NCBI RefSeq assembly: GCF_001499855.1 | Contig: NZ_LQIK01000030.1 | Location: 248,001 to 312,000 of the forward strand | From: Mycobacterium sp. GA-0227b | GTDB lineage: Bacteria > Actinomycetota > Actinomycetes > Mycobacteriales > Mycobacteriaceae | Reading direction: 5' to 3' | DNA length: 64,000 nt | Shown: in pieces, positions 41,574 to 50,119 of the stretch | Layout: every line of letters begins with the position of its first letter | Position numbering within the stretch: the first letter of the stretch is position 1 | Notes under the pieces: generated by a model | Databases searched by the model: none | The model's input: only the letters and a program-made list of their open reading frames with translations | What the model was told of the DNA's origin: nothing | Made by a program: the position numbers and the translations under genes

Positions 41574-42956
41574 TTACCCCTTGCCGGGGCGGTTCTCCCA
41601 GTCGGCGATCGCCCGACCGATGTCGGTCGCCGGCGGGTCGTCGTAAATCCACTCGCGCGCGATGCGATGCCAGTTGTTGGTCGCGACGAGCTGACCGAGG
41701 GCGCCGAACGTGAAGAAGTCGGCTCGTCGCGAGAAAATGTGCTCCGGCGGCAGCAACTGTCGCTTGATGCCGGTGAAGTGGTCGGACCCCCGTGGATCGA
41801 TCGCGACTACCAGCGCTCCGGTGGCCAACTCGGGCGTCACCGTGATCTCGTCGTCGACGAGGTGCCACTCACCGGCCGCCCACAGATAGTCGAGGCACTC
41901 CTGTGGGGTGATGTCGGCATCGGCGTCGACGATGCCCCGGCCGATCAGCAGGTGATAGATGTCGTTGGCTCGTCCTTCCACCGCGGCGCGCAGGAGTACG
42001 CGCTCGAAGTCGACGTTGGTGGGGTCCATCCGATTGAAGAGCCCGAAGTCGATGAACACGACCTTTCCGTCGGCCGTCTGCATGACGTTTCCCGGGTGTG
42101 GATCGCCGCAGAACTCGTTGTGCTGGAACAGCGAACCGATGTAGAAGCGGTAAAGCAGCTCGCCCACGTCGTTGCGTTCCTCGGCGGGAAGTTTCCGCAG
42201 ATCCTCGAACGATGTCCCGTCGACGTACTCGGTGATCAGGACGCGTTCTCTGCTGAATTCGAGAACACTGTCGGGGATGTAGATGAGCGGATGGCCGCGA
42301 TACTTCTGGGCGACGTAATGCTGAGTGCGGGCCTCTTGGAGGTAATCCAGCTCATTCACCAGATTTCGCGAGATCTCTTCGAGGAAGCCGTTGGCGCCCA
42401 ACGCCGGCCACACTGTCTTGCCGATTTTGGCGAACAGCGCGAGGTTTCGCATATCGGCCTTGATGGCCGTGTCAATGCCGGGGTACTGCACTTTGACCGC
42501 GACGTCGCGGCCATCGCGCAGCTTGGCACGATAGACCTGTCCGACGGACGCGGCGGCGATGGCCTCGTCGTTGAAATCGGCGAATATCCGCCTCAGCGGG
42601 CCGATATCCGTCTCGATGACTTTCCGCATCGATGCGAACGGGACGATCGGCGCGTGATCGCGGAGCGCGGCGAGCTTCTCGCGAAACCGCTCGCGATGCG
42701 ATTCAGGGACCAGATCGAGATCGAGGACTGACAGCATCTGGCCCAGCTTCATCGCTGCGCCCTTCATGCCACCGAGCACGGTGACCAATTGATCCGCCGA
42801 CTCAATTGTCGCGCGCTCGGCGAGAATGCTCTTGGCTCGTTGGGAGCGGCCGATCATCGACAGCCGCGTGCCCGCGCTTCGCACCGCCTGTTCGGCGGCG
42901 AGTCGCCCGAGCTTTCCGCCTCGGGATATTCGGGCCTTGGGGACGGCACCAGTCAC
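41574..42956 (-). CDS. ABC1/UbiB-family atypical protein kinase
   Basis: The 460-residue protein has the UbiB hallmark KxGQ motif (GGMKGAAMKLGQMLS), the alanine-rich nucleotide loop (AAASVGQVYRAKL), the VKVQYPG lysine, DPHPGN and FIDFG. ABC1 kinases act as ATPases near membranes, often supporting isoprenoid-lipid extraction or quinone metabolism. GTG 42956 is chosen because the longer frame is Arg-rich and not conserved-looking. It lies between the mce operon and the methyltransferase group, suggesting a link to lipid handling. Confidence 0.88.
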   Translation of the reverse strand: MTGAVPKARISRGGKLGRLAAEQAVRSAGTRLSMIGRSQRAKSILAERATIESADQLVTVLGGMKGAAMKLGQMLSVLDLDLVPESHRERFREKLAALRDHAPIVPFASMRKVIETDIGPLRRIFADFNDEAIAAASVGQVYRAKLRDGRDVAVKVQYPGIDTAIKADMRNLALFAKIGKTVWPALGANGFLEEISRNLVNELDYLQEARTQHYVAQKYRGHPLIYIPDSVLEFSRERVLITEYVDGTSFEDLRKLPAEERNDVGELLYRFYIGSLFQHNEFCGDPHPGNVMQTADGKVVFIDFGLFNRMDPTNVDFERVLLRAAVEGRANDIYHLLIGRGIVDADADITPQECLDYLWAAGEWHLVDDEITVTPELATGALVVAIDPRGSDHFTGIKRQLLPPEHIFSRRADFFTFGALGQLVATNNWHRIAREWIYDDPPATDIGRAIADWENRPGKG

Positions 42957-43033
42957 GGCACCCGCTTCCGTCGGAGTCGTCGGACGGCCTCTTTGCCGCC
43001 TGTGACGATCTTGGGGGGCCGATGACCGTGGTG

Positions 43034-44002
43034 TCAATCGACGACCTTGACCGGTTCCCGCACAGCTTCGAGGGCGTGTTCGATTCGCTTCCACGTCTTT
43101 CGACGATCGGCTGTGTCCGCCGCATCGCTGAAACGCCCTGCGAAGGATTGGTCTTCAAGGATCGGCGCGGACGCGAGGTTGCGCAGCCCGTCATCGGTGA
43201 GGACGGCGGCCAGGTCGAGCAGTTCGGCCAGTGCGCCTTCCCCCTCGGCGATGCTGACCAATCGTGACACGGCCTCGGTGTCGGGATTGCCAAGGAATTC
43301 TTCGACGGCGGGAGAAGCGAGTTCGGGCTGGATGCGGGCCAGCACCGAGAGCATCGTCAGGGCGAACTGCGTCGAACCGGCTCTCGCTGCCTTCGTCATC
43401 CGGACGAGTCGGGTGGGACCAGCCACGCGCACAATGGCATTGAGCACATCCGTGTCCCATACCAGCGCGCCCGTCCGGATCAACCCCTCGTCATCGTCGA
43501 TGGCCTTCTCGAAGTCGACGATGTGCTGTTCGGTGGCGTACTCGACGAACCGCGATGCCGTGAGGTACTCGCGACGACGGAGCAACTCCTTCGCGGCGGG
43601 AATCAGGAGCCGCGACGGTAACTTGGGCGCGAAGTGGGGGATGATCCGCGGGTCGACGTAAGGGGCGGCGTCGGCCAGGTATGCCGGCTTCATCCCGGAC
43701 AGCACACCGACAGCCCGGTCTTCGTGTGCCAAACCGAGGGCCCCACCGGCGCGGCCGGCGACTTCCGGAGGTACGGCCTTGTGAGCGACGGCAATGACGA
43801 CGGCATTTGGAACAAGCGGCGCCAGCTTGCTCACCCGTGCGAAAACTGAAGCCAGCGAGTCGAAAAGCGCATCGGACATCGCACACCTCAAGGCGCGGAC
43901 GCCGTCGGCTCCGAGGTGCTCCAGGCTGGCCAACGCCGCGGGGTCAGCCTCCAGTAGATCTGCAAGAAGCGCGATTTGTGCTCGAGTCACCAAGTCGGCC
44001 AC
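43034..44002 (-). CDS. Conserved helical protein of unknown function
   Basis: The 322-residue protein is almost entirely alpha-helical, with repeated LASLEHL/LAPLVP-type segments that suggest a helical-repeat scaffold. A conserved-looking PYVDPRIIPHFAPKLPSRLL lies at about residues 114-133. No signal peptide, membrane segment or catalytic motif is seen. It is six bases behind the 71-residue gene and 77 bp ahead of the ABC1 kinase in the same operon. Confidence 0.7.
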   Translation of the reverse strand: MADLVTRAQIALLADLLEADPAALASLEHLGADGVRALRCAMSDALFDSLASVFARVSKLAPLVPNAVVIAVAHKAVPPEVAGRAGGALGLAHEDRAVGVLSGMKPAYLADAAPYVDPRIIPHFAPKLPSRLLIPAAKELLRRREYLTASRFVEYATEQHIVDFEKAIDDDEGLIRTGALVWDTDVLNAIVRVAGPTRLVRMTKAARAGSTQFALTMLSVLARIQPELASPAVEEFLGNPDTEAVSRLVSIAEGEGALAELLDLAAVLTDDGLRNLASAPILEDQSFAGRFSDAADTADRRKTWKRIEHALEAVREPVKVVD

Positions 44003-44008
44003 GATGTC

Positions 44009-44224
44009 TCACCTCCCGAACAGAATCTTGCGGGCTGCGGGGCGGATGAGTCGAGGAAGACCGTTGAGAACATCGTCGAGGGAGCGATCCGAGCTCGTCT
44101 GAAGTTTCGCCTTCGCACTTCGCAGCATGCCCAGCAGCAACACTGACTCCTCGGGCGACAGCTTGGACAGCACGTCGGCAGGCTCCTTCAGCTCCGCCAG
44201 CAGCGGATTGCGTTCGGGATTCAT
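44009..44224 (-). CDS. Small helical protein, unknown
   Basis: The 71-residue charged, Leu-rich protein (LSPEESVLLLGMLRSAKAKL) is probably two or three helices. ATG overlaps the methyltransferase stop by four bases, strongly supporting that it is a real gene. The C-terminus is basic (RLIRPAARKILFGR). No family is recognised; it may be a partner of the methyltransferase or the 322-residue protein. Confidence 0.7.
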   Translation of the reverse strand: MNPERNPLLAELKEPADVLSKLSPEESVLLLGMLRSAKAKLQTSSDRSLDDVLNGLPRLIRPAARKILFGR

Positions 44225-44997
44225 ACTTGCTCCGCCTTCGTGGCGACCACGAACTGCGCCAGGCCTTCGACGTGCTGGTGAATGTCGATCAGACCCGCTC
44301 CGCGCAGGAACCCGGTGACCTCGTCCCGACCGAACATCCGCACGCCGCTGGCCCTTTGCATCAGCTTGCCCCGTCGCGAGGTGCTGACACCGCCGGGCGC
44401 GAGGCTCGTGAGGATCACCATGCGCCCGCCCGGCTTGAGGACCCGGGCCAATTCCCTGATCGCCTGGAACGGCTCATTGATGAGGTATAGGGCCGCCAAG
44501 CACGTCGTCGCGTCCGCGACACCGTCGGCAAACGGAAGGTTCTCGGCATCGCCACGCAGGTACGCGACGCCGGGACCGGCGTTGTCGGCCACTGCGCGGC
44601 GCAACATCTGGTGTGAGGCGTCCACTCCGACGGCGAGGCCGTCCGGGAACACCTGAGCGCCGAACCAACCCGTGAAGTTCCCCGGCCCACAGCCGATGTC
44701 GAGGACAGTGCAGCCCGGACGAAGACGCAGCCAGTCGGCGACCCGGGTGCGGTCCTTGTCCCGGCCGGGCGACTTCAATCCGCCGGCGACTTTCAGGCCG
44801 ACCGGACGAAGGAGTTGGTAGCCCGCCGAATAGACATTCGTCCGCATCAGTCGCTGGATGAGTCTGTCTGCCGGGGGAGCGGCCTCTCCGAGCACGTCGC
44901 AGTAGCCGTCGCCAGTGATCTCGACCCGGCCGCATCGATCAGGATCGAGAAGCCCGACGGCGCGGGAGGTTGCGGTGGGACTTGTCGTGAGAGACAT
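44221..44997 (-). CDS. SAM-dependent methyltransferase (UbiE-like)
   Basis: The 258-residue class I methyltransferase has motif I VLDIGCGPGNFT, acidic motif AVGVDASHQML, and LARVLKPGGRMVIL. The pattern is that of Methyltransf_11/25 enzymes acting on small lipophilic substrates. It is the first gene of a minus-strand operon with promoter S2. It is divergent from the SRPBCC-FMO operon. Confidence 0.87.
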   Translation of the reverse strand: MSLTTSPTATSRAVGLLDPDRCGRVEITGDGYCDVLGEAAPPADRLIQRLMRTNVYSAGYQLLRPVGLKVAGGLKSPGRDKDRTRVADWLRLRPGCTVLDIGCGPGNFTGWFGAQVFPDGLAVGVDASHQMLRRAVADNAGPGVAYLRGDAENLPFADGVADATTCLAALYLINEPFQAIRELARVLKPGGRMVILTSLAPGGVSTSRRGKLMQRASGVRMFGRDEVTGFLRGAGLIDIHQHVEGLAQFVVATKAEQV

Positions 44998-45042
44998 CAG
45001 CGGTCAACTTCCGTCGTCATCGAACGCGGGCAGGCCTTCTAG

Positions 45043-45063
45043 ATAATAGGACTATGTGGATAG
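45043..45063 (-). promoter_or_regulatory. Operator S2 and -10 box of the methyltransferase operon
   Basis: On the minus strand CTATCCACATAG (45063-45052) is followed by three bases and TATTAT (45048-45043). The predicted transcription start is about 39 bases before the methyltransferase ATG. Confidence 0.7.
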
Positions 45064-45112
45064 TGAAGCAATATTGCACCATAAACACACAGCTCAGACA
45101 GTTCAAGCAGCA

Positions 45113-45141
45113 TTGACATAGGCCTAATATCCGAATAAGGT
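45113..45141 (+). promoter_or_regulatory. Promoter of the SRPBCC-FMO operon with operator-like site S5
   Basis: TTGACA (45113-45118), a 17-bp spacer and TAAGGT (45136-45141) match a SigA-type promoter very well. ATATCCGAATAA at 45127-45138 overlaps the -10. It keeps the TAT-N4-ATA core of the island operator but not its outer C/G pair. Confidence 0.65.
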
Positions 45142-45183
45142 CGATATCTGTCGCAGTCGTCGAGTGAAAGCAGAAAAGTGTCC

Positions 45184-45735
45184 ATGGCTTTAACCGGCAT
45201 CCTTCATCGTCAGTGGACCGCCGTGCCCGTCGATGATTCGACGTTCGACACCGCGCCACTGGTGTTCTCCACTGAGTTCACGTTCGACGCACCGCCCAAG
45301 GACGTATGGGACGTGCTTGATGGCGATGCAGCCTGGGAATGGCTGCCTTTCCCGGGGACAGGGGTCCGCTACCCGTCACCGGAACGTGGCGTCGGGATCG
45401 TTCGCGAGATGGGCAGCGTGTATGACCCGTTTCGAGTGCTGTGGGTAGAGCGCGAGCAGTTCTGGCGCTACGAGCCGCTCAAGAGAATCACTTTCGGTGT
45501 GGTGAGCGGGAACTGGATGCAGTTCGCCCTGGTTCGCCAGTACGCCGAGGATGTGACTTTTCACGAGACGGCTGACGGTGGCACCCATGTCGTCTGGACG
45601 GTTGCGATCAACCCGCGCGCACCCTTTCGGTTCGTCAAGTACGTCAAGCCGGTCTGGCGCACTGCATACCGCATCGGGTTCGGACCCGGCATGCGCAAGC
45701 GGCTGGCTGCCCGCTCCTCCATCGCTGCCGCCTAA
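45184..45735 (+). CDS. SRPBCC (START-like) lipid-binding protein
   Basis: The 183-residue protein has the FSTEFTFDAPPKDVWDVLDG opening typical of polyketide-cyclase/START folds, then beta strands ending in a long C-terminal helix (VKPVWRTAYRIGFGPGMRKRL). Such folds bind hydrophobic small molecules. ATG 45184 is chosen; GTG 45178 in the same frame adds two residues. It is the first gene of an operon with the FMO 30 bp downstream. Confidence 0.8.
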   Translation: MALTGILHRQWTAVPVDDSTFDTAPLVFSTEFTFDAPPKDVWDVLDGDAAWEWLPFPGTGVRYPSPERGVGIVREMGSVYDPFRVLWVEREQFWRYEPLKRITFGVVSGNWMQFALVRQYAEDVTFHETADGGTHVVWTVAINPRAPFRFVKYVKPVWRTAYRIGFGPGMRKRLAARSSIAAA

Positions 45736-45764
45736 TCCGCCGAATCTCCAGGAGAAATCAAGGC

Positions 45765-47381
45765 ATGTCGCAGGCAACAACCGAATCAGCCGCTGTCACC
45801 GAAATTTTCGAGCAGCCGCAATACGAGACCGTCGTCATCGGGGCCGGCCTCGGCGGCATCTGTGCGGGAATCAAGCTTCAGGAAATCGGTGTTCAGAACT
45901 TCCTGATCGTCGACCGGGTAGGCGGCATGGGCGGAACGTGGTACACACACCACTATCCAGATGCGGGATGTGACATACCGTCGACCACATACCAGTTCTC
46001 GTTTGCACGCAAGCCCGACTGGGACCGCTTCTTCGCCAAGAGAGACCAGATACTGGAGTACCTGGAGGATCTGGCCACGGAGCACGGCCTGCCCGCCAAG
46101 ATGCGATTCAACACCAATGTCGTCAAGGAAATGTGGGACGACGACCGCCACTTGTGGCGTTTGCATGTCGACACAGGCGAGACGATCACCGCGCGCTTCG
46201 TCATCAGTGCGGTCGGTGCGTACATCAACCCGAAGACGAGGCCCGACATCGCCGGTCTGGATTCCTTCGAAGGGCAACGGATATATCCCGCCGACTGGAA
46301 CCACGACTACGATTTCGCCGGCAAGCGGGTGGCTATCATCGGTGTCGGCGCGACCACGATGCAGATCGCTCCGCAGCTGGCACCGAAGGCCGCGCAGCTC
46401 GACCTCTACCAGCGCACCACGCAGCTCTACATGCCGAAGCCGGACTTTGTGCTTCGGCCGTGGATGCAGCGGTTTCTCGCGATGCCCGGCGGTTCGTTCG
46501 TCGTGAACCTGTTGGCCCAGGCGATCATCGACGGGTTGCTCCGCATTGCCGTCTATACACCCGCTCCGGTTTGGCGAAGGGCTGCGGTTGGCGTCGACTA
46601 CCTCGGTCACAAGCTCTACCGCGGTTGGCTACGGATCAACGTGAAGGATCCTGAGACGCGCAAGAAGCTGACGCCGAATTTCGGGGTCGTATGCGTGCGC
46701 GGCGGTCTGGCCGGCAGCTACCTGACGAACCTCAACCGCGACAACGTCGACCTGATCACCACGCCGATCGAGGAGATCACCCCGGACGGCATCCGCACCG
46801 CCGACGGCACGGAGCGCAAGATCGACGCGTTGGTGCTCGCGACAGGCTACGAAGTGTTCTCCGACCCGGAGAGTTATCGTCCCGGAACCGTGATCGGGCG
46901 CAACGGATTCGACCTGGGGCACTCATACAACACCGACGGCATGAAGGCGTACTACAGCACCTCGGTATCGGGCGTGCCCAATCGGTTCATCATGGTCGGG
47001 CCGTACTCCTGGACGGGCACCGCATTCCACTACTTCGTGGAGAACGCCATGCGGCACATCTCGACCGTGATCGCCGAGACACGGCGGAGGGGCGCAACAG
47101 TCGCGGAAGTGCGCCCCGAGGCACAAGACCGTTTCCATGAAGACATGCTCAGAAGCGGACGGAACCTGAGCTTCTATCTGGGCAACAGATGCGCAGGTTC
47201 GAACACGTACTTCGTCAACTCGCAGGGCGAGTCGCCGTACATCCGGCCATGGCCGTTGCTGAAGACGTACCGCAAGGCCACCCGATTCGATCGTGACGAT
47301 TACGAGTACCGGACCGTCGCGTCGTCTGCTGGCGAACGTGCTGTACCGCAGCTGCCGGAAGAGGTGAGTATTCCGTCGTGA
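45765..47381 (+). CDS. Flavin-containing monooxygenase 1 (BVMO-like, fingerprint His replaced by Tyr)
   Basis: The 538-residue protein has FAD-binding GAGLGG at 26-31 and NADPH-binding GVGATT at 193-198. The position of the Baeyer-Villiger fingerprint F-x-G-x3-H-x3-W is FEGQRIYPADW (168-178), so the histidine is Tyr174. It may hydroxylate or act on an unusual substrate. CCAGGAG precedes the ATG. It resembles FMO4 at 59702 in several blocks (YRPGTV, LVGPYSWTG region), not FMO2 or FMO3. Confidence 0.9.
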   Translation: MSQATTESAAVTEIFEQPQYETVVIGAGLGGICAGIKLQEIGVQNFLIVDRVGGMGGTWYTHHYPDAGCDIPSTTYQFSFARKPDWDRFFAKRDQILEYLEDLATEHGLPAKMRFNTNVVKEMWDDDRHLWRLHVDTGETITARFVISAVGAYINPKTRPDIAGLDSFEGQRIYPADWNHDYDFAGKRVAIIGVGATTMQIAPQLAPKAAQLDLYQRTTQLYMPKPDFVLRPWMQRFLAMPGGSFVVNLLAQAIIDGLLRIAVYTPAPVWRRAAVGVDYLGHKLYRGWLRINVKDPETRKKLTPNFGVVCVRGGLAGSYLTNLNRDNVDLITTPIEEITPDGIRTADGTERKIDALVLATGYEVFSDPESYRPGTVIGRNGFDLGHSYNTDGMKAYYSTSVSGVPNRFIMVGPYSWTGTAFHYFVENAMRHISTVIAETRRRGATVAEVRPEAQDRFHEDMLRSGRNLSFYLGNRCAGSNTYFVNSQGESPYIRPWPLLKTYRKATRFDRDDYEYRTVASSAGERAVPQLPEEVSIPS

Positions 47382-47445
47382 GTGAATGCACCAGTGACCG
47401 TTTGACCGTCAGCTCGACGGATCGTGGGAATCATGGGACTTCGGC

Positions 47446-48507
47446 ATGACCGCATCGACGACACGACGAGTCGACGTCGGCAGCGGCGCCGTCCGCGTCG
47501 AGTTCGGCAGCAAGCCCGGCTTGCGACTGCGCGCGCTCCACGCGCTTTCCCGTGCGACGTTGCGACCGGCGCTCGATGGACTTGCAACTTTGGCTGTGCA
47601 CGGACCGCTACGCGGGAAACCGGCGTTTCGGATCTCCAATGCCGCAGAACTTGCGACGATTCCGTTGCGTCCATCGCGGGGAACGCGCATGCGACGGGTG
47701 TCGTTTCCTGACTTTCGAGCCGAATGGGTATGGCATCGAGACCACCCGTCGCCGGACGATCCCGCCGCGGGTGCGATTCTCTACTTCCACGGCGGGGCGT
47801 TCGTTGGCGGCGGATTACACAGCCACCGCCGGCTGGTGGGTCGCATCGCCCGTGACAGCGGTGTGCCGGTGTTCAACGTCGACTACCGACAGTTGCCCAA
47901 GGCCGGGATCATCGAAGCGTACGCAGACGGCTTGCAGGCGTACGAGCATCTCCTCGCTCAGGGGCTCGCTGCCGACAAGATCGTCCTGGCCGGCGACTCG
48001 GCCGGTGGCGGCATCGCCTTCGCGATCGCCTTGGCGGTCCGCGACGAAGGTCTTCCGATGCCCGGTGGCATCGCGGCGATCTCACCGTGGGCCAACTTGG
48101 ATCCAGAACCCCACCGTCAACATCCGAACAACCGGCGCGACGCCATGCTCTCCGCCAAGATCCTCGCCATGTCCGCGGTGAGCGGTCTGGCCGACGGCGG
48201 AGAGCTCGACCCGGCGTGGTCGCCGGTGAACCACGACTTCACCGGTCTACCACCGGTACTCATCCAGATGGGTTCCGAGGAGGTACTGCTCCCCGACGCT
48301 GAACTTCTCGCGCTCAGGTGTGCCGACGCCGGCGTTCCCTACACACTGCAGATCTGGGAAAAGGCCATCCACGTCTTCCATGCGGCTGCCGACGTCATCC
48401 CCGAAGCGCGCGAGGCCCTTGCGGACGTCGTGCAGTTTGTTTGCGAAGTCGTCTCACCGACCGCCGTTGCTCCGGCACCATTGACAACGATCCGTTCGGA
48501 TAGGTAG
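47446..48507 (+). CDS. HSL-family alpha/beta hydrolase (esterase)
   Basis: The 353-residue protein has the oxyanion motif HGGAF at 115-119 and nucleophile Ser185 in GDSAGGG. Catalytic Asp/His candidates lie at LLPDAEL and IHVFHAAA. The pattern is the hormone-sensitive-lipase family (LipR-like). In an operon with BVMO-like enzymes it could hydrolyse the ester product, the same pairing as mymA-lipR in M. tuberculosis. Confidence 0.9.
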   Translation: MTASTTRRVDVGSGAVRVEFGSKPGLRLRALHALSRATLRPALDGLATLAVHGPLRGKPAFRISNAAELATIPLRPSRGTRMRRVSFPDFRAEWVWHRDHPSPDDPAAGAILYFHGGAFVGGGLHSHRRLVGRIARDSGVPVFNVDYRQLPKAGIIEAYADGLQAYEHLLAQGLAADKIVLAGDSAGGGIAFAIALAVRDEGLPMPGGIAAISPWANLDPEPHRQHPNNRRDAMLSAKILAMSAVSGLADGGELDPAWSPVNHDFTGLPPVLIQMGSEEVLLPDAELLALRCADAGVPYTLQIWEKAIHVFHAAADVIPEAREALADVVQFVCEVVSPTAVAPAPLTTIRSDR

Positions 48508-48516
48508 GGAAACGTC

Positions 48517-50094
48517 ATGTCCGACGCCGCAGTGCATGCTGAACCCCAGTACGAGGTGCTCGTCGTCGGAGCCGGCTTCGGCGGCATCGCAACCGGGGTG
48601 GCACTCCGCCGCGTCGGCGTCGAGAACTTCGTGCTCATCGACAAGTGGGACACCGTCGGCGGCACCTGGAACGCCAACACCTATCCCGGCGTTGCGGTGG
48701 ACGTGCCATCGCCGATCTACAACTTCTCTTTTCAGCAGCGGTCGCAATGGTCGCGGTTCTTTGCGCCGGGAGCCGAAATCCAGCGCTACGCCGAGGAAGT
48801 CGTCGACAAGCAAGGCCTCCGAGACAAACTGCGGTTGGGCTGCGGCGCGACGGACGCCAGATTCGACGACTCCGCCGACATGTGGCGGGTCACGACTGAC
48901 GCAGGGGACGTGATCACGGCACGATACCTGGTGAGCGCGGTAGGAGTCCTGGAGCAGCCCAAGCTGCCGCCGATCGATGGCATCGAGAACTACGCAGGCA
49001 AGATGATGCACACCGCGCGATGGGATCACTCCTACGACTTCAGCGGTAAACGAGTTGCCGTGATCGGCACAGGTGCGACTGCCCTGCAGGCGATTCCGGA
49101 ACTCGCCAAGCACGTCGAGCAACTCACGGTCTACCAGCGCACGGCGATCTGGGTCGCCCCAAAGCCGGACTTCCCGATGGGAACCGGTTGGAACCGGGTG
49201 CTTGACGTCCGGCCCGTGCAGAGCGGGGTTCGGTTGATCGGCAATGTGGCCGTCAACGCCTTCCTAGGACTCGCATTTGCGCTTTCGGACTACCCGCGCG
49301 TGACATCGGCCGTGCTGGGGCTGGGTGAGAAACTCATCAAGGGCTACCTGTTCACGCAGGTACGTGATCGCGAGCTGCGCCGCAAGCTGATACCGAGCTA
49401 TCGACTGGGGTGCAAGCGGCCCTCGGTGTCGAACTCGTACTTCAAGACGTTCACCCTGCCGCATGTCGAGTTGGTGACGACTCCCATCGAGAGCTTTACA
49501 GAGAACGGCATCGTCACTGCCGACGGTGAACGACGGGAGTTCGACATGGTCGTCGCCGCAACGGGGTTCAAGGTCATGGACAAGGGCGCTACTCCGCCGT
49601 ACCCGATCTACGGGTCAGGGGGTGAGGAGTTGGGCAAGTTCTGGGACGAGAACCTCTTCCAATCCTACGAAGGTGTCTCTGTTCCGGGGTATCCCAACGT
49701 GTTCCACATCTTCGGCCCCTACGGATACGCGCCCGGCTCGGTCATCCCGCTCATCGAAGCCACGTCCACCCACGCCGCGCGCGTGATCGCCGAAGCCCGT
49801 CGCCGCGGCGCGACCCGCGCCGAGATCCGCAGAGAACCACACGACGAGTACTTCCAGAAGATGTTCGCCCGCAACAACAACACGTATCTGTTCGATCTGG
49901 GGTGCGCGGAATCGAAGACGTACTACATCAACTATCAGGGCCATGCTCCGGCTCTACGCGCGACGACGCAGTTCAACATGTACTGGAGCAATCGGCACTT
50001 CCCGCTCGATCACTACCGGTACACGGCGTCGCGGCCCGTGGCCGGGGGGATGGCATCCACCGTAGCGGTGCCGCAGCGGGCGGCACGACGGTGA
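48517..50094 (+). CDS. Baeyer-Villiger-type flavin monooxygenase 2
   Basis: The 525-residue protein has GAGFGG at 18-23 and the fingerprint YAGKMMHTARWD (159-170) with His165 intact (first Phe is Tyr). GTGATALQ forms the NADPH site. BVMOs insert oxygen next to a ketone to form an ester or lactone. The YYINYQG and NRHFPLDHYRY blocks near the C-terminus are shared with FMO3. It follows the HSL esterase by nine bases. Confidence 0.92.
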   Translation: MSDAAVHAEPQYEVLVVGAGFGGIATGVALRRVGVENFVLIDKWDTVGGTWNANTYPGVAVDVPSPIYNFSFQQRSQWSRFFAPGAEIQRYAEEVVDKQGLRDKLRLGCGATDARFDDSADMWRVTTDAGDVITARYLVSAVGVLEQPKLPPIDGIENYAGKMMHTARWDHSYDFSGKRVAVIGTGATALQAIPELAKHVEQLTVYQRTAIWVAPKPDFPMGTGWNRVLDVRPVQSGVRLIGNVAVNAFLGLAFALSDYPRVTSAVLGLGEKLIKGYLFTQVRDRELRRKLIPSYRLGCKRPSVSNSYFKTFTLPHVELVTTPIESFTENGIVTADGERREFDMVVAATGFKVMDKGATPPYPIYGSGGEELGKFWDENLFQSYEGVSVPGYPNVFHIFGPYGYAPGSVIPLIEATSTHAARVIAEARRRGATRAEIRREPHDEYFQKMFARNNNTYLFDLGCAESKTYYINYQGHAPALRATTQFNMYWSNRHFPLDHYRYTASRPVAGGMASTVAVPQRAARR

Positions 50095-50119
50095 TCAACT
50101 CGACTCGAAAGGAGCGGCA

